Positions 19,751-27,392 of a stretch of DNA of 64,000 nucleotides are shown in pieces (the first letter of the stretch is position 1; every line of letters begins with the position of its first letter). The notes under the pieces were generated by a model. That model worked only from the letters and a program-made list of their open reading frames with translations, was not told where the DNA came from and searched no databases. Position numbers and translations under genes: made by a program. The DNA comes from Fidelibacterota bacterium (GTDB lineage: Bacteria; Pseudomonadota; Alphaproteobacteria; Rhodospirillales; Rhodospirillaceae), in assembly GCA_947475295.1 (NCBI GenBank), contig CANJLF010000011.1, positions 1-64,000 on the forward strand, read 5' to 3'.

Positions 19751-20229
19751 GGATGAGCCTTACGTGAGCGGGCAGCATTTTCATTCTATACACGCGCGCT
19801 TCGCGCGAAACCAACCGGCCGCAGTGCAAAAAGGTGAGAAGTGAAAGTCCCCTCGATAACAAGCGGTGGGGGGTGTCACAGGACTTACACACAAAATAAC
19901 GTGACAATCCCCGGATTCTTTGAGATGATTCAAATAGAACTCAGGGGCACCGTCAAAAATTCATGCAGCCGGCGCGTCACCACGGCACTCCAAACGAGGC
20001 CTTAGGCCTCGATCTGGCATCGGACAGCCCGGGCTTTGCCCCGCGCAGCTTTGGCGAATCCCCGCTCCCCGCTTTTCTGAGCCCGCCTTCCCGCTTGGAA
20101 GGCGTTGTTGTTTCCCCAACCCCCAACAGTCACGAAGGAGGTCCTGCAGATCCGGTTGAATACCCGGCGTCCGGCACCCGTCGGCGCGGGTCGTTGAGCG
20201 AGAACAATTTTCAGGAGCAAAAGCATCAG
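19751..20229. other. 479-base hairpin-rich intergenic region upstream of phoH
   Basis: No gene is supported; the frame open through it from 19963 reads as low-complexity non-homologous sequence. It holds a perfect dyad CGAGGCCT-T-AGGCCTCG (19995-20011), AGCCCGGGCT (20026-20035), an 8-bp hairpin CGCCTTCC-CGCTT-GGAAGGCG (20084-20104) and ACCCG/CGGGT (20176-20191). A GC-rich imperfect palindrome is near 19791-19807. It probably contains the divergent promoters for xdhC and phoH and a structured phoH leader. Confidence 0.45.
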
Positions 20230-20964
20230 ATGGGCAAGCGTTCAGCTCGTTTCAAAAAGCCATCACGCGACAGCAATGAAGAATTCCAGCTCCATGCCCT
20301 CCCGACTGGCTGGGACCCAATCGAGGAACGGCGCGACCAAAGTTTCATCCGCCACGTCAAACCGCGCAGCGACGGCCAGCAGCTTTTGATGGAAGCCATA
20401 GACAGCCAGGCGCTCACTCTGGCTTTAGGCCCGGCGGGCACCGGAAAGACCTACCTCGCCATCGCCGCGGCGGTAAAAGCCCTCGACGAGGGCCGCATCG
20501 ACCGCATCGTGCTCTCACGGCCGGCCATCGAAGCCGGTGAAGCCCTGGGTTATCTGCCGGGCACGATGGAAGAGAAAATGGCGCCCTATCTGCGCCCGCT
20601 CTACGACGCGCTGGCCGACCGGCTGGGCGGCAAACGCCTGCGGCAATATATGGCCGACGGCACCATCGAGATCGCGCCCATCGCCTATATGCGCGGGCGA
20701 ACGCTCAACAACGCCTTTGTGGTGATCGACGAGGCCCAGAACTGCACTTACGTCCAGATCAAGATGCTTCTGACACGGCTGGGCTGGCACTCGACCATGG
20801 TGATCACGGGCGATCCCGACCAGACCGATCTGCTGCCGGGGATGTCGGGCCTTGCCGACATCGCCAACAAACTTTCGACTTTGAGTGATATCGCGGTTGT
20901 GAAGCTCACCAAGGTGGATGTCGTCCGCCATCCACTTGTGGCCTGCATGCTCGCCGCGCTCTAG
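20230..20964 (+). CDS. phoH: PhoH-family ATPase
   Basis: 244-residue PhoH-type P-loop ATPase: Walker A LGPAGTGKTYLAIAAA, Walker B NAFVVIDEAQNCT, and GDPDQTDLLPGMSGLADI as the sensor region. Members are implicated in RNA metabolism as helicase- or nuclease-associated ATPases; the E. coli gene responds to phosphate starvation. I chose ATG 20230 (MGKRSARFKKPSRDS), with AGGAG at 20213-20217, because the 89 codons upstream look non-coding. The short form, without an N-terminal PIN or KH part, is the common stand-alone version. A terminator follows. Confidence 0.9.
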   Translation: MGKRSARFKKPSRDSNEEFQLHALPTGWDPIEERRDQSFIRHVKPRSDGQQLLMEAIDSQALTLALGPAGTGKTYLAIAAAVKALDEGRIDRIVLSRPAIEAGEALGYLPGTMEEKMAPYLRPLYDALADRLGGKRLRQYMADGTIEIAPIAYMRGRTLNNAFVVIDEAQNCTYVQIKMLLTRLGWHSTMVITGDPDQTDLLPGMSGLADIANKLSTLSDIAVVKLTKVDVVRHPLVACMLAAL

Positions 20965-20970
20965 AAACAC

Positions 20971-21002
20971 GAAACCGGCCTCAATTTTTTGAGGCCGGTT
21001 TC
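20971..21002. terminator. Long perfect inverted repeat after phoH
   Basis: GAAACCGGCCTCA (20971-20983) pairs with TGAGGCCGGTTTC (20990-21002) around a T-rich loop: 13 bp, perfect. There is no T-run directly after on either strand, so it may stall or protect transcripts rather than terminate by itself. It sits 24 bases before a classical terminator. Confidence 0.55.
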
Positions 21003-21026
21003 ATACGAGGTGCGTCCCTGAAACTT

Positions 21027-21057
21027 GGGGCGGTACGTAAGTGCCGCCCCTTTTTTT
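21027..21057 (+). terminator. Intrinsic terminator of phoH
   Basis: GGGGCGGTAC (21027-21036), loop GTAA, GTGCCGCCCC (21041-21050), then seven T. The stem is 10 bp with one G-T pair. Confidence 0.88.
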
Positions 21058-21189
21058 CGTTTCTTAGGACCAAAGTTCACCACAAAAGGCTGCGCAAACC
21101 AAGGCTTGTCCTTGTGAATTTTCGGCGACAGAAAACCACTACTTATCGTGACAATTCGCCCGTCAGCCGCGATCCCTAGAGGCTCCGCG

Positions 21190-22281
21190 CTATTGGGCGG
21201 GCGCCGGAGCCGGTATGGGCGCCGGTGCGGGTGCGGCAGCCGGCGGAGCCACGGCCGGGCCGCCGCCCGCCGAGATGTAAAGGGTGCGCTCCTGCAAAGC
21301 GACATAGATGTGCAGCCGGCGCAGGATATTCATGCCCAGCGTCACCGGCGCGGTGGGTGCGCTTGGCGCGGCCGCCGCCGGCTTGGCCGTCTTGGCGCCT
21401 TGCATCACGTTGATCAGCGTATTGTTGATGCCGATGTCCTCGAAGGACAGGCTTTTGAACCGGCGCTGATAGACCTCCTTGCCGTTTCGCACTTCTTTGG
21501 TCTTGGTCATGTTGTCGCTGGCGATGTTAAGTCCATTGGCCTTGGCGATATCCAAATCCAAATACGTATTGGGCGAGTTGGTATCGAGCACCGCGACCAA
21601 AGGCGTGCCGTCGATGCGCACCGGAAAATTGATGCGGTTCTGCGCGTCGAAAAAGAACGGCGACACCGTCAGGCCGTTGGCCTGCCAATAGACGACTTTG
21701 CCCACGCAATGGTTCTGCAGGAACAAGCTCATCTGGTTGCCGGTAAAGTCGAGATCGACGTCGAAGCGGACCAGCATGTCGAGGGTAAGCCGGCCGTCGA
21801 CGGCCGCGTCCACCGCGCCCGGTTCGGCGATCAGAAAGCCGGTTTCGGGAAACTTCAAGGTGCCCAAAGTGATCGACGGCAGCATGACATTGCGCGCATT
21901 GGCCTGGCCGGGGATGCCCGCGACGACTTCGCCGCCGACGACCGGCGTTATGCCCAAGGCCGTCGCGGTCTCGGCCTTCAAGGCGCGGAAAGCGCTGCCG
22001 GTATCGAGCAACAGCGTGGACGCACGCTCGACCAGAGTCACCGGCACCTTCAAGCGGCCGTCGGGCAAAGCCTGCAGCTCCATCGAGGTGAGCTTAACCA
22101 AGGCCGGGCAGCCGCCGGCAGCGGGAGGGGCAGCTGCGGCGGCAGCTGGGGCGGCAGCGGCGGCGGCAGGCGCGTCGGCTGCCAGCGCGGGCGCAAGGAT
22201 GATCGCCTGAGACATGAAGGCGCCCGCCATCAAAGCACCCACTCCTAAAGCAGATGTCAATTTGCCAAAACCTGAACGCAT
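21190..22281 (-). CDS. Exported two-domain retropepsin-like aspartyl protease
   Basis: 363 residues with an N-terminal signal (FGKLTSALGVGALMAGAFMSQAIILAPALAA), an Ala/Pro-rich linker (residues 36-56), two retropepsin-like domains, and an Ala/Pro tail. The first domain has the canonical LLLDTGS (Asp93). The second has AVLDTNS (Asp232-Asn234) where DTG is expected. The structure resembles fused aspartyl proteases with TIGR02281/clan AA features. If the two domains pair in an active site, both Asp are still present but one flap glycine is replaced by Asn. Probable location is periplasm. The substrate is unknown. Confidence 0.72.
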   Translation of the reverse strand: MRSGFGKLTSALGVGALMAGAFMSQAIILAPALAADAPAAAAAAPAAAAAAPPAAGGCPALVKLTSMELQALPDGRLKVPVTLVERASTLLLDTGSAFRALKAETATALGITPVVGGEVVAGIPGQANARNVMLPSITLGTLKFPETGFLIAEPGAVDAAVDGRLTLDMLVRFDVDLDFTGNQMSLFLQNHCVGKVVYWQANGLTVSPFFFDAQNRINFPVRIDGTPLVAVLDTNSPNTYLDLDIAKANGLNIASDNMTKTKEVRNGKEVYQRRFKSLSFEDIGINNTLINVMQGAKTAKPAAAAPSAPTAPVTLGMNILRRLHIYVALQERTLYISAGGGPAVAPPAAAPAPAPIPAPAPAQ

Positions 22282-22329
22282 CGTAAGTCCCCCGGAACGT
22301 GGCCCAACGCGGGCTGACGAAGTCCGACC

Positions 22330-22953
22330 TTATAAGTATTCCCGCGCGCCCTCAAGGAGAGGTGCCAACGGCTCCTTCTGGCGGCAGTCGAAATAGAACC
22401 GAAGATAGCTTAGGATGGTTTCAACCACCCGGCAGCAGGTCAGTGATTTAGGCATGGACACAAGAAAGTCCGTCTCTCTGAAGTCCCGGTTTTTTGTCGT
22501 CGTTTCCCAATATTCGAGATCGAGAAGGTCCTCGTCGTCCTTTAACAGTTCAAAGGCGCTTCGCCCGGAGCGCTTAATGAACTCGGCGGGGTCTTCGCCG
22601 TCAGCCAGTTCTTCCATGCGCTCGGACGATCCAAAATCCTTACGCCAATCAAAAGCCGAGTGCGGATCGTACCGATCTTTCGTGTCCTGATCTAAAAGAC
22701 GCGCATATAGGGCCCGCGCAAGGTCTTCGACTTCAGCTTGCGAAAATTTATTCATGTCTCGCTTTACCAGTCTGAACAACCGCACAACATCCCTAGTCAG
22801 CAGCGCCCCGATTATTTGGGCGCGCTCGGCATTTGAAGTGCGGAGAGAGCGAGTAAACTCATCGCGTCCAAACATCTGCCGGAGTGGCTGTGGTACCCGA
22901 ATGCGATGGTAGTAGGATGGTCCCCTCTTAAAAACATGCGTCCGCAACGCCAT
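22330..22953 (-). pseudogene. Truncated tyrosine-recombinase (integrase) N-terminal part
   Basis: About 207 residues from ATG 22951-22953 (MALRTHVFKRGPSYYHRIRVPQPLRQMFGRDEFTRSLRT). This opening is typical of the DUF6538 N-terminal domain of phage/ICE-type site-specific integrases. The catalytic C-terminal half with the R-H-R-Y residues is missing; the frame stops 48 bases from the next gene. Base composition is visibly less GC-rich than the neighbours. It lies 100 bases from the 3' end of a tRNA-Met gene, on the same strand, which is the usual place for an integrase at an attachment site. Read as the relic of an element that integrated in the tRNA. Confidence 0.7.
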
Positions 22954-23053
22954 CACAGCACCTAATGTGTGACAGGCTGTGTGACAGTCCCTCGCTACCA
23001 CATCTAAAATTAGATGCAGTAGCGAAGTCTTTTCAATGAGTTGAGTTGATGGT

Positions 23054-23130
23054 TGGTAGCGGAGGAGGGACTCGAACCCCCGACCCCAGGATTATGATTC
23101 CCGTGCTCTAACCAGCTGAGCTACCCCGCC
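23054..23130 (-). tRNA. tRNA-Met (anticodon CAT)
   Basis: 77 bases on the minus strand: acceptor GGCGGGG, D-arm AGCTCAGCTGGTTAGAGC, anticodon loop ATCATAA (anticodon at 23094-23096), T-arm GGGGGTTCGAGTCCCTC, acceptor CTCCGCT, discriminator A and encoded CCA. The first pair is G-T. The D-loop and T-arm fit an elongator-type methionine tRNA. The 3' end points to the truncated integrase, marking a likely attachment site. Confidence 0.93.
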
Positions 23131-23244
23131 CAACCATCGTAACGACGACCTAGGGCCGTCGCAGAAGCTGTGGGTTTTAAGTGGGTGGCCTGCAATTGTC
23201 AAACCGCCGGCGTACACCCATAAGCCCTTATCCCGGCTGCCAAA

Positions 23245-24438
23245 TCAGCGCCCCGCGGCCAATTGAGCTTCCCGGCGCTGGTTATGGGCAATGGGCTGAG
23301 CCGCATCGCCGCGGACAATCCAGCCGCCGCCCAGCACGCGGCCGCTGTCCACGCGGGCGTCATAGAAAACGCAAGCCTGGCCCGGTGTCACGGCGGCTTC
23401 GGCCTCGGCTAAGACCACCCGCGCCGCACCCCCGCCCTCGCCGAACACAGTCGCGGCAATGGGAGCCTGGGTGTTGCGGAGTTTGACGCGGACCGGTGTG
23501 CCGTCCGGCGAAGGCCCCTCGCCGTCGCCCAGCCAATTGAGGCCGTAGAGGGCAAAGGACTGACGCAAGAGCGCCGCCTTCGGGCCGGCGACGATGCGCG
23601 CCGTGTCGGGTTCAATGCGCACGACATAGAGCGGCTCGGCTTCGCCGCCGACGCCAAGCCCCTTCCGCTGGCCGACCGTGAAATTGATCACGCCCTCGTG
23701 GCGGCCCAGCACGCGGCCGTCGATATGCACGATCTCGCCGCCGCGCGCCGCTTCGGGACGCAGCTTACGAATGACCGCGGCATAGTCGCCGTTGGGCACG
23801 AAACAAATATCCTGACTATCGGGCTTGGCAGCCACATGCAGGCCGAATTTTATGCCGAGCTCGCGCGTCTCGCGCTTGTTCATGCCGCCCAATGGAAAGC
23901 GCACGAAGTCCAGCTGCGCGCGCGTCGTCGCGAACAGGAAATAACTTTGGTCGCGATCCGGGTCGGCGGCCTGATGCAAGGCGACACTGTTTCCCTCGGC
24001 GACACGCTGCACGTAATGGCCCGTGGCCAGCGCATCGGCGCCTAATTCTTTTGCGGCCTTGAGCAGATCACGGAACTTGACGGTCTGATTGCACAGCACG
24101 CAAGGCACGGGCGTCTCGCCGTGGATATAGCCGTCGGCGAAGCGGTCCATGACGTCGGCTTTGAAGGTGGTTTCGTAATCCACGACATAATGCGGGATGC
24201 CGATCATGTCGGACACACGACGCGCATCGTAAATATCCTGACCGGCGCAGCAGGTCTTGCTTTTCGCCGTGGCCGCGCCGTGGTCGTACAACTGCATGGT
24301 CAAGCCGACCACGTCATAGCCCTGCGATTTCAGCAGCGCCGCAGCAACCGAACTGTCCACCCCGCCGGACATGGCGACAACGACGCGCGTCGCGGCGGGC
24401 GTCTTGGCAAGTCCCATAGAGTTAAGCGAGTTTGCCAT
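23245..24438 (-). CDS. mnmA: tRNA-specific 2-thiouridylase
   Basis: Thiolates U34 of tRNA Lys, Glu and Gln using persulfide sulfur from a cysteine desulfurase. PP-loop motif VVVAMSGGVDSSVAAALL, catalytic Cys in PVPCVLCNQTVKF, the second Cys in DSQDICFVPNG, and the C-terminal beta-barrel domains (FTVGQRKGLGV, VRVKLRNTQAPI). Length 397 aa is normal. It lies four bases after a ferredoxin gene that follows a cysteine desulfurase, so donor and acceptor of the sulfur relay are in one operon. Confidence 0.95.
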   Translation of the reverse strand: MANSLNSMGLAKTPAATRVVVAMSGGVDSSVAAALLKSQGYDVVGLTMQLYDHGAATAKSKTCCAGQDIYDARRVSDMIGIPHYVVDYETTFKADVMDRFADGYIHGETPVPCVLCNQTVKFRDLLKAAKELGADALATGHYVQRVAEGNSVALHQAADPDRDQSYFLFATTRAQLDFVRFPLGGMNKRETRELGIKFGLHVAAKPDSQDICFVPNGDYAAVIRKLRPEAARGGEIVHIDGRVLGRHEGVINFTVGQRKGLGVGGEAEPLYVVRIEPDTARIVAGPKAALLRQSFALYGLNWLGDGEGPSPDGTPVRVKLRNTQAPIAATVFGEGGGAARVVLAEAEAAVTPGQACVFYDARVDSGRVLGGGWIVRGDAAQPIAHNQRREAQLAAGR

Positions 24439-24442
24439 CTCG

Positions 24443-24772
24443 TTAGTCCATCATGTTGCGCGTGGCCGGCGGCAGACTCACGGTTAAGCCGTCGAGGGCG
24501 TCGGTGACAATAACCTGGCACGCAAGCCGCGAGGTGCCCGTGACGCCATACGTCAGATCCAACATGTCCTCTTCGGTGGCGTGCGCCGCCGGAAGTTTCT
24601 TGAACCAATCGCCGGCCACGATCACGTGACAGGTCGAGCACGCCATGGAGCCCTCGCAGGCGCCTTCCATATCGATACCGTTGGCGTGGGCCACCTGGAG
24701 CAAACTGACATTGCCGGGCGTCTTCACTTCCTTGGGCTTTCCGTTGCGCTCGATAAATATGACTTTGGGCAT
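24443..24772 (-). CDS. [2Fe-2S] ferredoxin, Isc type
   Basis: 109 residues; ligands Cys39, Cys45, Cys48 (ACEGSMACSTCHV) and Cys85 (LACQVIV). Spacing C-x5-C-x2-C is that of IscX-associated Fdx/adrenodoxin. The neighbours (cysteine desulfurase upstream, mnmA four bases downstream) point to electron supply for Fe-S cluster assembly or tRNA thiolation. It differs from the ferredoxin at 15630 in having the more Isc-like MEGACEGSMACSTCHV core. Confidence 0.92.
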   Translation of the reverse strand: MPKVIFIERNGKPKEVKTPGNVSLLQVAHANGIDMEGACEGSMACSTCHVIVAGDWFKKLPAAHATEEDMLDLTYGVTGTSRLACQVIVTDALDGLTVSLPPATRNMMD

Positions 24773-24809
24773 TCCGGGTCCGATAGTGGGCGATTGCCGC
24801 CGTTATGTA

Positions 24810-25934
24810 TTACGCCGCGGCGTCTGAAGCTAGTGGCCGCCAAATGGCCAGGAATTTGGAGATATCCGCAGGCATCGTTTCCCAGCCCAGGCTAACGCGA
24901 ATGGCCGATTTGGCCTCAGCTGGCTCCACACCCATGGCGAGCAGTACATGGGACGGGGCGATTTTCCCGGATGAGCAGGCGGAACCCGCGCTCACCGCCA
25001 CGCCGGCCAGATCAAGCCGCATGATCTGGGTTTCGCTCGACACCCCCGGCAAGGCAATGCACGACGTATTGCCCAGGCGGGCAACCGCTTTGCCGAAGAT
25101 TTTGGCGCGCGGTACACCGGCTGCGATGGCCGCTTCCATGTCATCGCGCAACTGGCGAACGCGCGCGGCATCGTCCAAGAGCCGCGCGGCCGCCCGAGCC
25201 GCCGCGCCGAAACCAACAATGCCCGGAACGTTTTCGGTTCCCGCGCGACGTCGGCGCTCCTGTCCGCCGCCCAGCATGTCGGCGGTGATTTCAACGCCGC
25301 CGCGCAACACCAAAGCGCCCGCGCCTTTCAAGCCGCCGAACTTGTGGGCCGAGAGACTCAAGCTGTCGACAGCCAGCGCGCGCATATCCATGGGCATCTT
25401 GCCGACGGCCTGCACGGCGTCGCAGTGAATCAGCGCGCCGTATTTGCGGGCCAGTTCCACGGCCTCTGCGACAGGCTGCAAGACGCCGGTCTCATTGTTT
25501 GCGAGCATCAGCGCGATCAACACCGGGCCTGAGCGTTGTTCGAGTTCCCGTTCGAGAGCTTTCAGATCAATGAGGCCGTCGGCATCGACAGCAATCCGGT
25601 CAGCTTCGGCGACATGAGCCAGCACCGAGGGATGCTCAACGGCCGAGGCCAGCACAGCCGAACACCGCGCCGCAGCGGCTAATCCGCGCAGCGCCAGCGC
25701 GTTGGCTTCTGTTCCACCGGACGTGAATATGATGTGTTGCGCCGCGGCGTTGACGAGGCCCCCGACCGCTTCCCGTGCGTCTTCAACGGCAGCGCGCGCG
25801 CGGCGCCCAGCACTGTGCACCGACGACGGATTGCCGAAACGGCTCAGCTCCTCCGTCACGGCGTCCGCCACCTCGGGCAAAACCGGAGTGGTCGCGTTGT
25901 AATCGAGATAGGAAAGTGAATCGGTCGGGGCCAT
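24810..25934 (-). CDS. Cysteine desulfurase (NifS/IscS family)
   Basis: PLP enzyme converting cysteine to alanine while loading a persulfide. The start YLDYNATTPVLPEV, the Schiff-base Lys198 in SLSAHKFGGLKG, and the catalytic Cys320 in SAGSACSSGK are all present. 374 residues is slightly shorter than IscS, and the short lysine/active-site loop groups it with class I desulfurases of the NifS/IscS type. It follows the Rrf2 regulator gene by 37 bases and precedes ferredoxin and mnmA. There is no iscU or iscA gene in this cluster, so the desulfurase may serve tRNA thiolation more than Fe-S assembly; that is inference. Confidence 0.9.
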   Translation of the reverse strand: MAPTDSLSYLDYNATTPVLPEVADAVTEELSRFGNPSSVHSAGRRARAAVEDAREAVGGLVNAAAQHIIFTSGGTEANALALRGLAAAARCSAVLASAVEHPSVLAHVAEADRIAVDADGLIDLKALERELEQRSGPVLIALMLANNETGVLQPVAEAVELARKYGALIHCDAVQAVGKMPMDMRALAVDSLSLSAHKFGGLKGAGALVLRGGVEITADMLGGGQERRRRAGTENVPGIVGFGAAARAAARLLDDAARVRQLRDDMEAAIAAGVPRAKIFGKAVARLGNTSCIALPGVSSETQIMRLDLAGVAVSAGSACSSGKIAPSHVLLAMGVEPAEAKSAIRVSLGWETMPADISKFLAIWRPLASDAAA

Positions 25935-25971
25935 GGGCCCCTTTTACCACCCCTGAGCGGCGAGGAACGCC

Positions 25972-26406
25972 CTATTCGGCGAGGGCTTGCGCGTTCGCGC
26001 CGTTCGCCAGCTTGCCCGACAGCACGTCCTGAACCGTCACGCTTTTCAGGAACTTGGCGACCTCTCGTTCCATAGCCAGCCAAAGGCATTCCATCTGAAC
26101 CCGCAGGCTCATGCCTTCGGCAGGCTGTTGAGGCGCGGCCGGCGCGGGGGATTCGAACACCGCTCCATATATATCGGCGATGGTGATTTCGTGGCTGGGC
26201 CGAGCGAGCACATAGCCGCCCCCCGGTCCCCGAACGCTCTTAATCAGGCCGTTGGCGCGCAGCCGCGCAAACAACTGCTCAAGGTAGGACACGGAAATGT
26301 CCTGGCGCTTGGCGATGGCCGCCAGGGTGGTGGGTTGGTGGCCGGGTTGGCAGGCCAGATCAACCAAGGCTGCCACCGCATAGCGAGCTTTAGACGTGTC
26401 TTTCAT
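25972..26406 (-). CDS. Rrf2-family transcriptional regulator lacking the usual Fe-S cysteines
   Basis: 144 residues from ATG 26404-26406 (MKDTSKARYAVAALVDLACQ), with AAAGGA upstream. A winged-helix DNA-binding domain (ISVSYLEQLFARLRANGLIKSVRGPGGGYVLAR) is followed by the effector region. In IscR/RirA that region holds three Cys for a [2Fe-2S] cluster; here only Cys107 (QMECLWL) is kept and the positions expected for the other two read APAAPQQPAEG. It probably still controls the downstream desulfurase-ferredoxin-mnmA genes but may not sense Fe-S status directly. It is first in that operon. An extended N-terminus from 26478 is less likely. Confidence 0.85.
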   Translation of the reverse strand: MKDTSKARYAVAALVDLACQPGHQPTTLAAIAKRQDISVSYLEQLFARLRANGLIKSVRGPGGGYVLARPSHEITIADIYGAVFESPAPAAPQQPAEGMSLRVQMECLWLAMEREVAKFLKSVTVQDVLSGKLANGANAQALAE

Positions 26407-26707
26407 ATGTGGCGGGTCCTTTTCGCCTAACCTATTGGCTGCAAAGTATTTTTCCGCATCAGCCGGAAACTGTGCCATTCGATTTACCGCCCCATACGGG
26501 AATAATTGAGAGACTTTCTGTAGGGTTATACGGCCACTACATGTATGTGGATCACAAATCGCCCCAGATACGCTCGGGATAATGTATGGGTTGCGAGGCC
26601 ATTTCAGGTTTGCACCACAGGGCCGCTTCCCCTAAATAGCCCCCTCTCCATCCCCACGATTTCCGCCGCCCATGGTAGTCTCGGGATTCGCGACACAAGG
26701 ACCCCAA
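26407..26707. other. 301-base divergent intergenic region between Rrf2 gene and hydrolase gene
   Basis: No gene is seen. It should hold the promoters of both divergent genes. The main visible element is a near-perfect dyad at 26534-26550. A second imperfect stretch TATAACCC...AGTC (minus strand, about 26511-26530) weakly recalls Rrf2-type sites, but is not good enough to call. Confidence 0.4.
26534..26550. promoter_or_regulatory. Candidate operator dyad upstream of the Fe-S/thiolation operon
   Basis: CCACTACATGTATGTGG is a dyad with one mismatched pair around ACATGT. It lies about 130 bases upstream of the Rrf2 start and 158 bases upstream of the hydrolase start. It could be the binding site of the Rrf2 protein or another regulator. 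Basis is symmetry and position only. Confidence 0.35.
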
Positions 26708-27385
26708 ATGCCCGAAGTTATTTTCACCGGCCCGGAAGGGCGCCTGGAAGGCCGCTACCATCATAGCGAAGTGCCCCGCGCGCCGATTGCCGTCATTCTT
26801 CACCCGCACCCGCAGCACGGCGGGACGATGAATAATAAGGTGGTCTACAACCTCTATTATGTCTTTGTAAAAAAAGGCTTTTCCGTCGTCCGCTTCAATT
26901 TCCGCGGGGTTGGACGCTCGCAGGGCGATTTCGACAACGGCCAGGGCGAGCTGTCCGACGCGGCCTCGGCGCTGGACTGGCTGCAGTCGGTCAATGCCAA
27001 CGCTTCGTCATGTTGGGTCGCGGGCTTTTCCTTCGGCGCCTGGATCGGCATGCAGCTTCTGATGCGCCGCCCGGAGATCGAAGGCTTCGTCTCGATCGCG
27101 CCGCCGGCCAACATGTACGACTTCTCGTTCCTCGCACCCTGCCCGTCTTCGGGCCTCATCCTGCAAGGCACCGACGACGACGTGGTGCCGGAGCCGTCGG
27201 TGGAGAAACTCGCCAACAAACTCAAGATGCAGAAGAACATCACCATCGACTATCAGCTGGTCAAAGGCGCCAACCACTTCTTCAAAGATCACATGGATCA
27301 GCTGGTGAGTTCGGTGAACACCTATGTCGATGCCCGCATGGGCACAGGCTCCACCACCGGACGCCGGAAATCCGCGCAAGGTTAA
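26708..27385 (+). CDS. Alpha/beta hydrolase (serine type)
   Basis: 225 residues from ATG 26708 (MPEVIFTGPEGRLEGRYH), with AAGGA upstream; the ATG at 26672 adds 12 residues without a ribosome binding site. The oxyanion-hole strand is VILHPHPQHGGTMNNKV, the nucleophile elbow GFSFGAW, and the acid and His are in LQGTDDDVVP and GANHFFKDHMDQ. This HPHPxxGGxMxN type matches the widespread dienelactone-hydrolase-like/YfbR-type COG2945 family. The substrate is unknown. It converges on anmK with a seven-base gap. Confidence 0.85.
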   Translation: MPEVIFTGPEGRLEGRYHHSEVPRAPIAVILHPHPQHGGTMNNKVVYNLYYVFVKKGFSVVRFNFRGVGRSQGDFDNGQGELSDAASALDWLQSVNANASSCWVAGFSFGAWIGMQLLMRRPEIEGFVSIAPPANMYDFSFLAPCPSSGLILQGTDDDVVPEPSVEKLANKLKMQKNITIDYQLVKGANHFFKDHMDQLVSSVNTYVDARMGTGSTTGRRKSAQG

Positions 27386-27392
27386 GCAGGGT

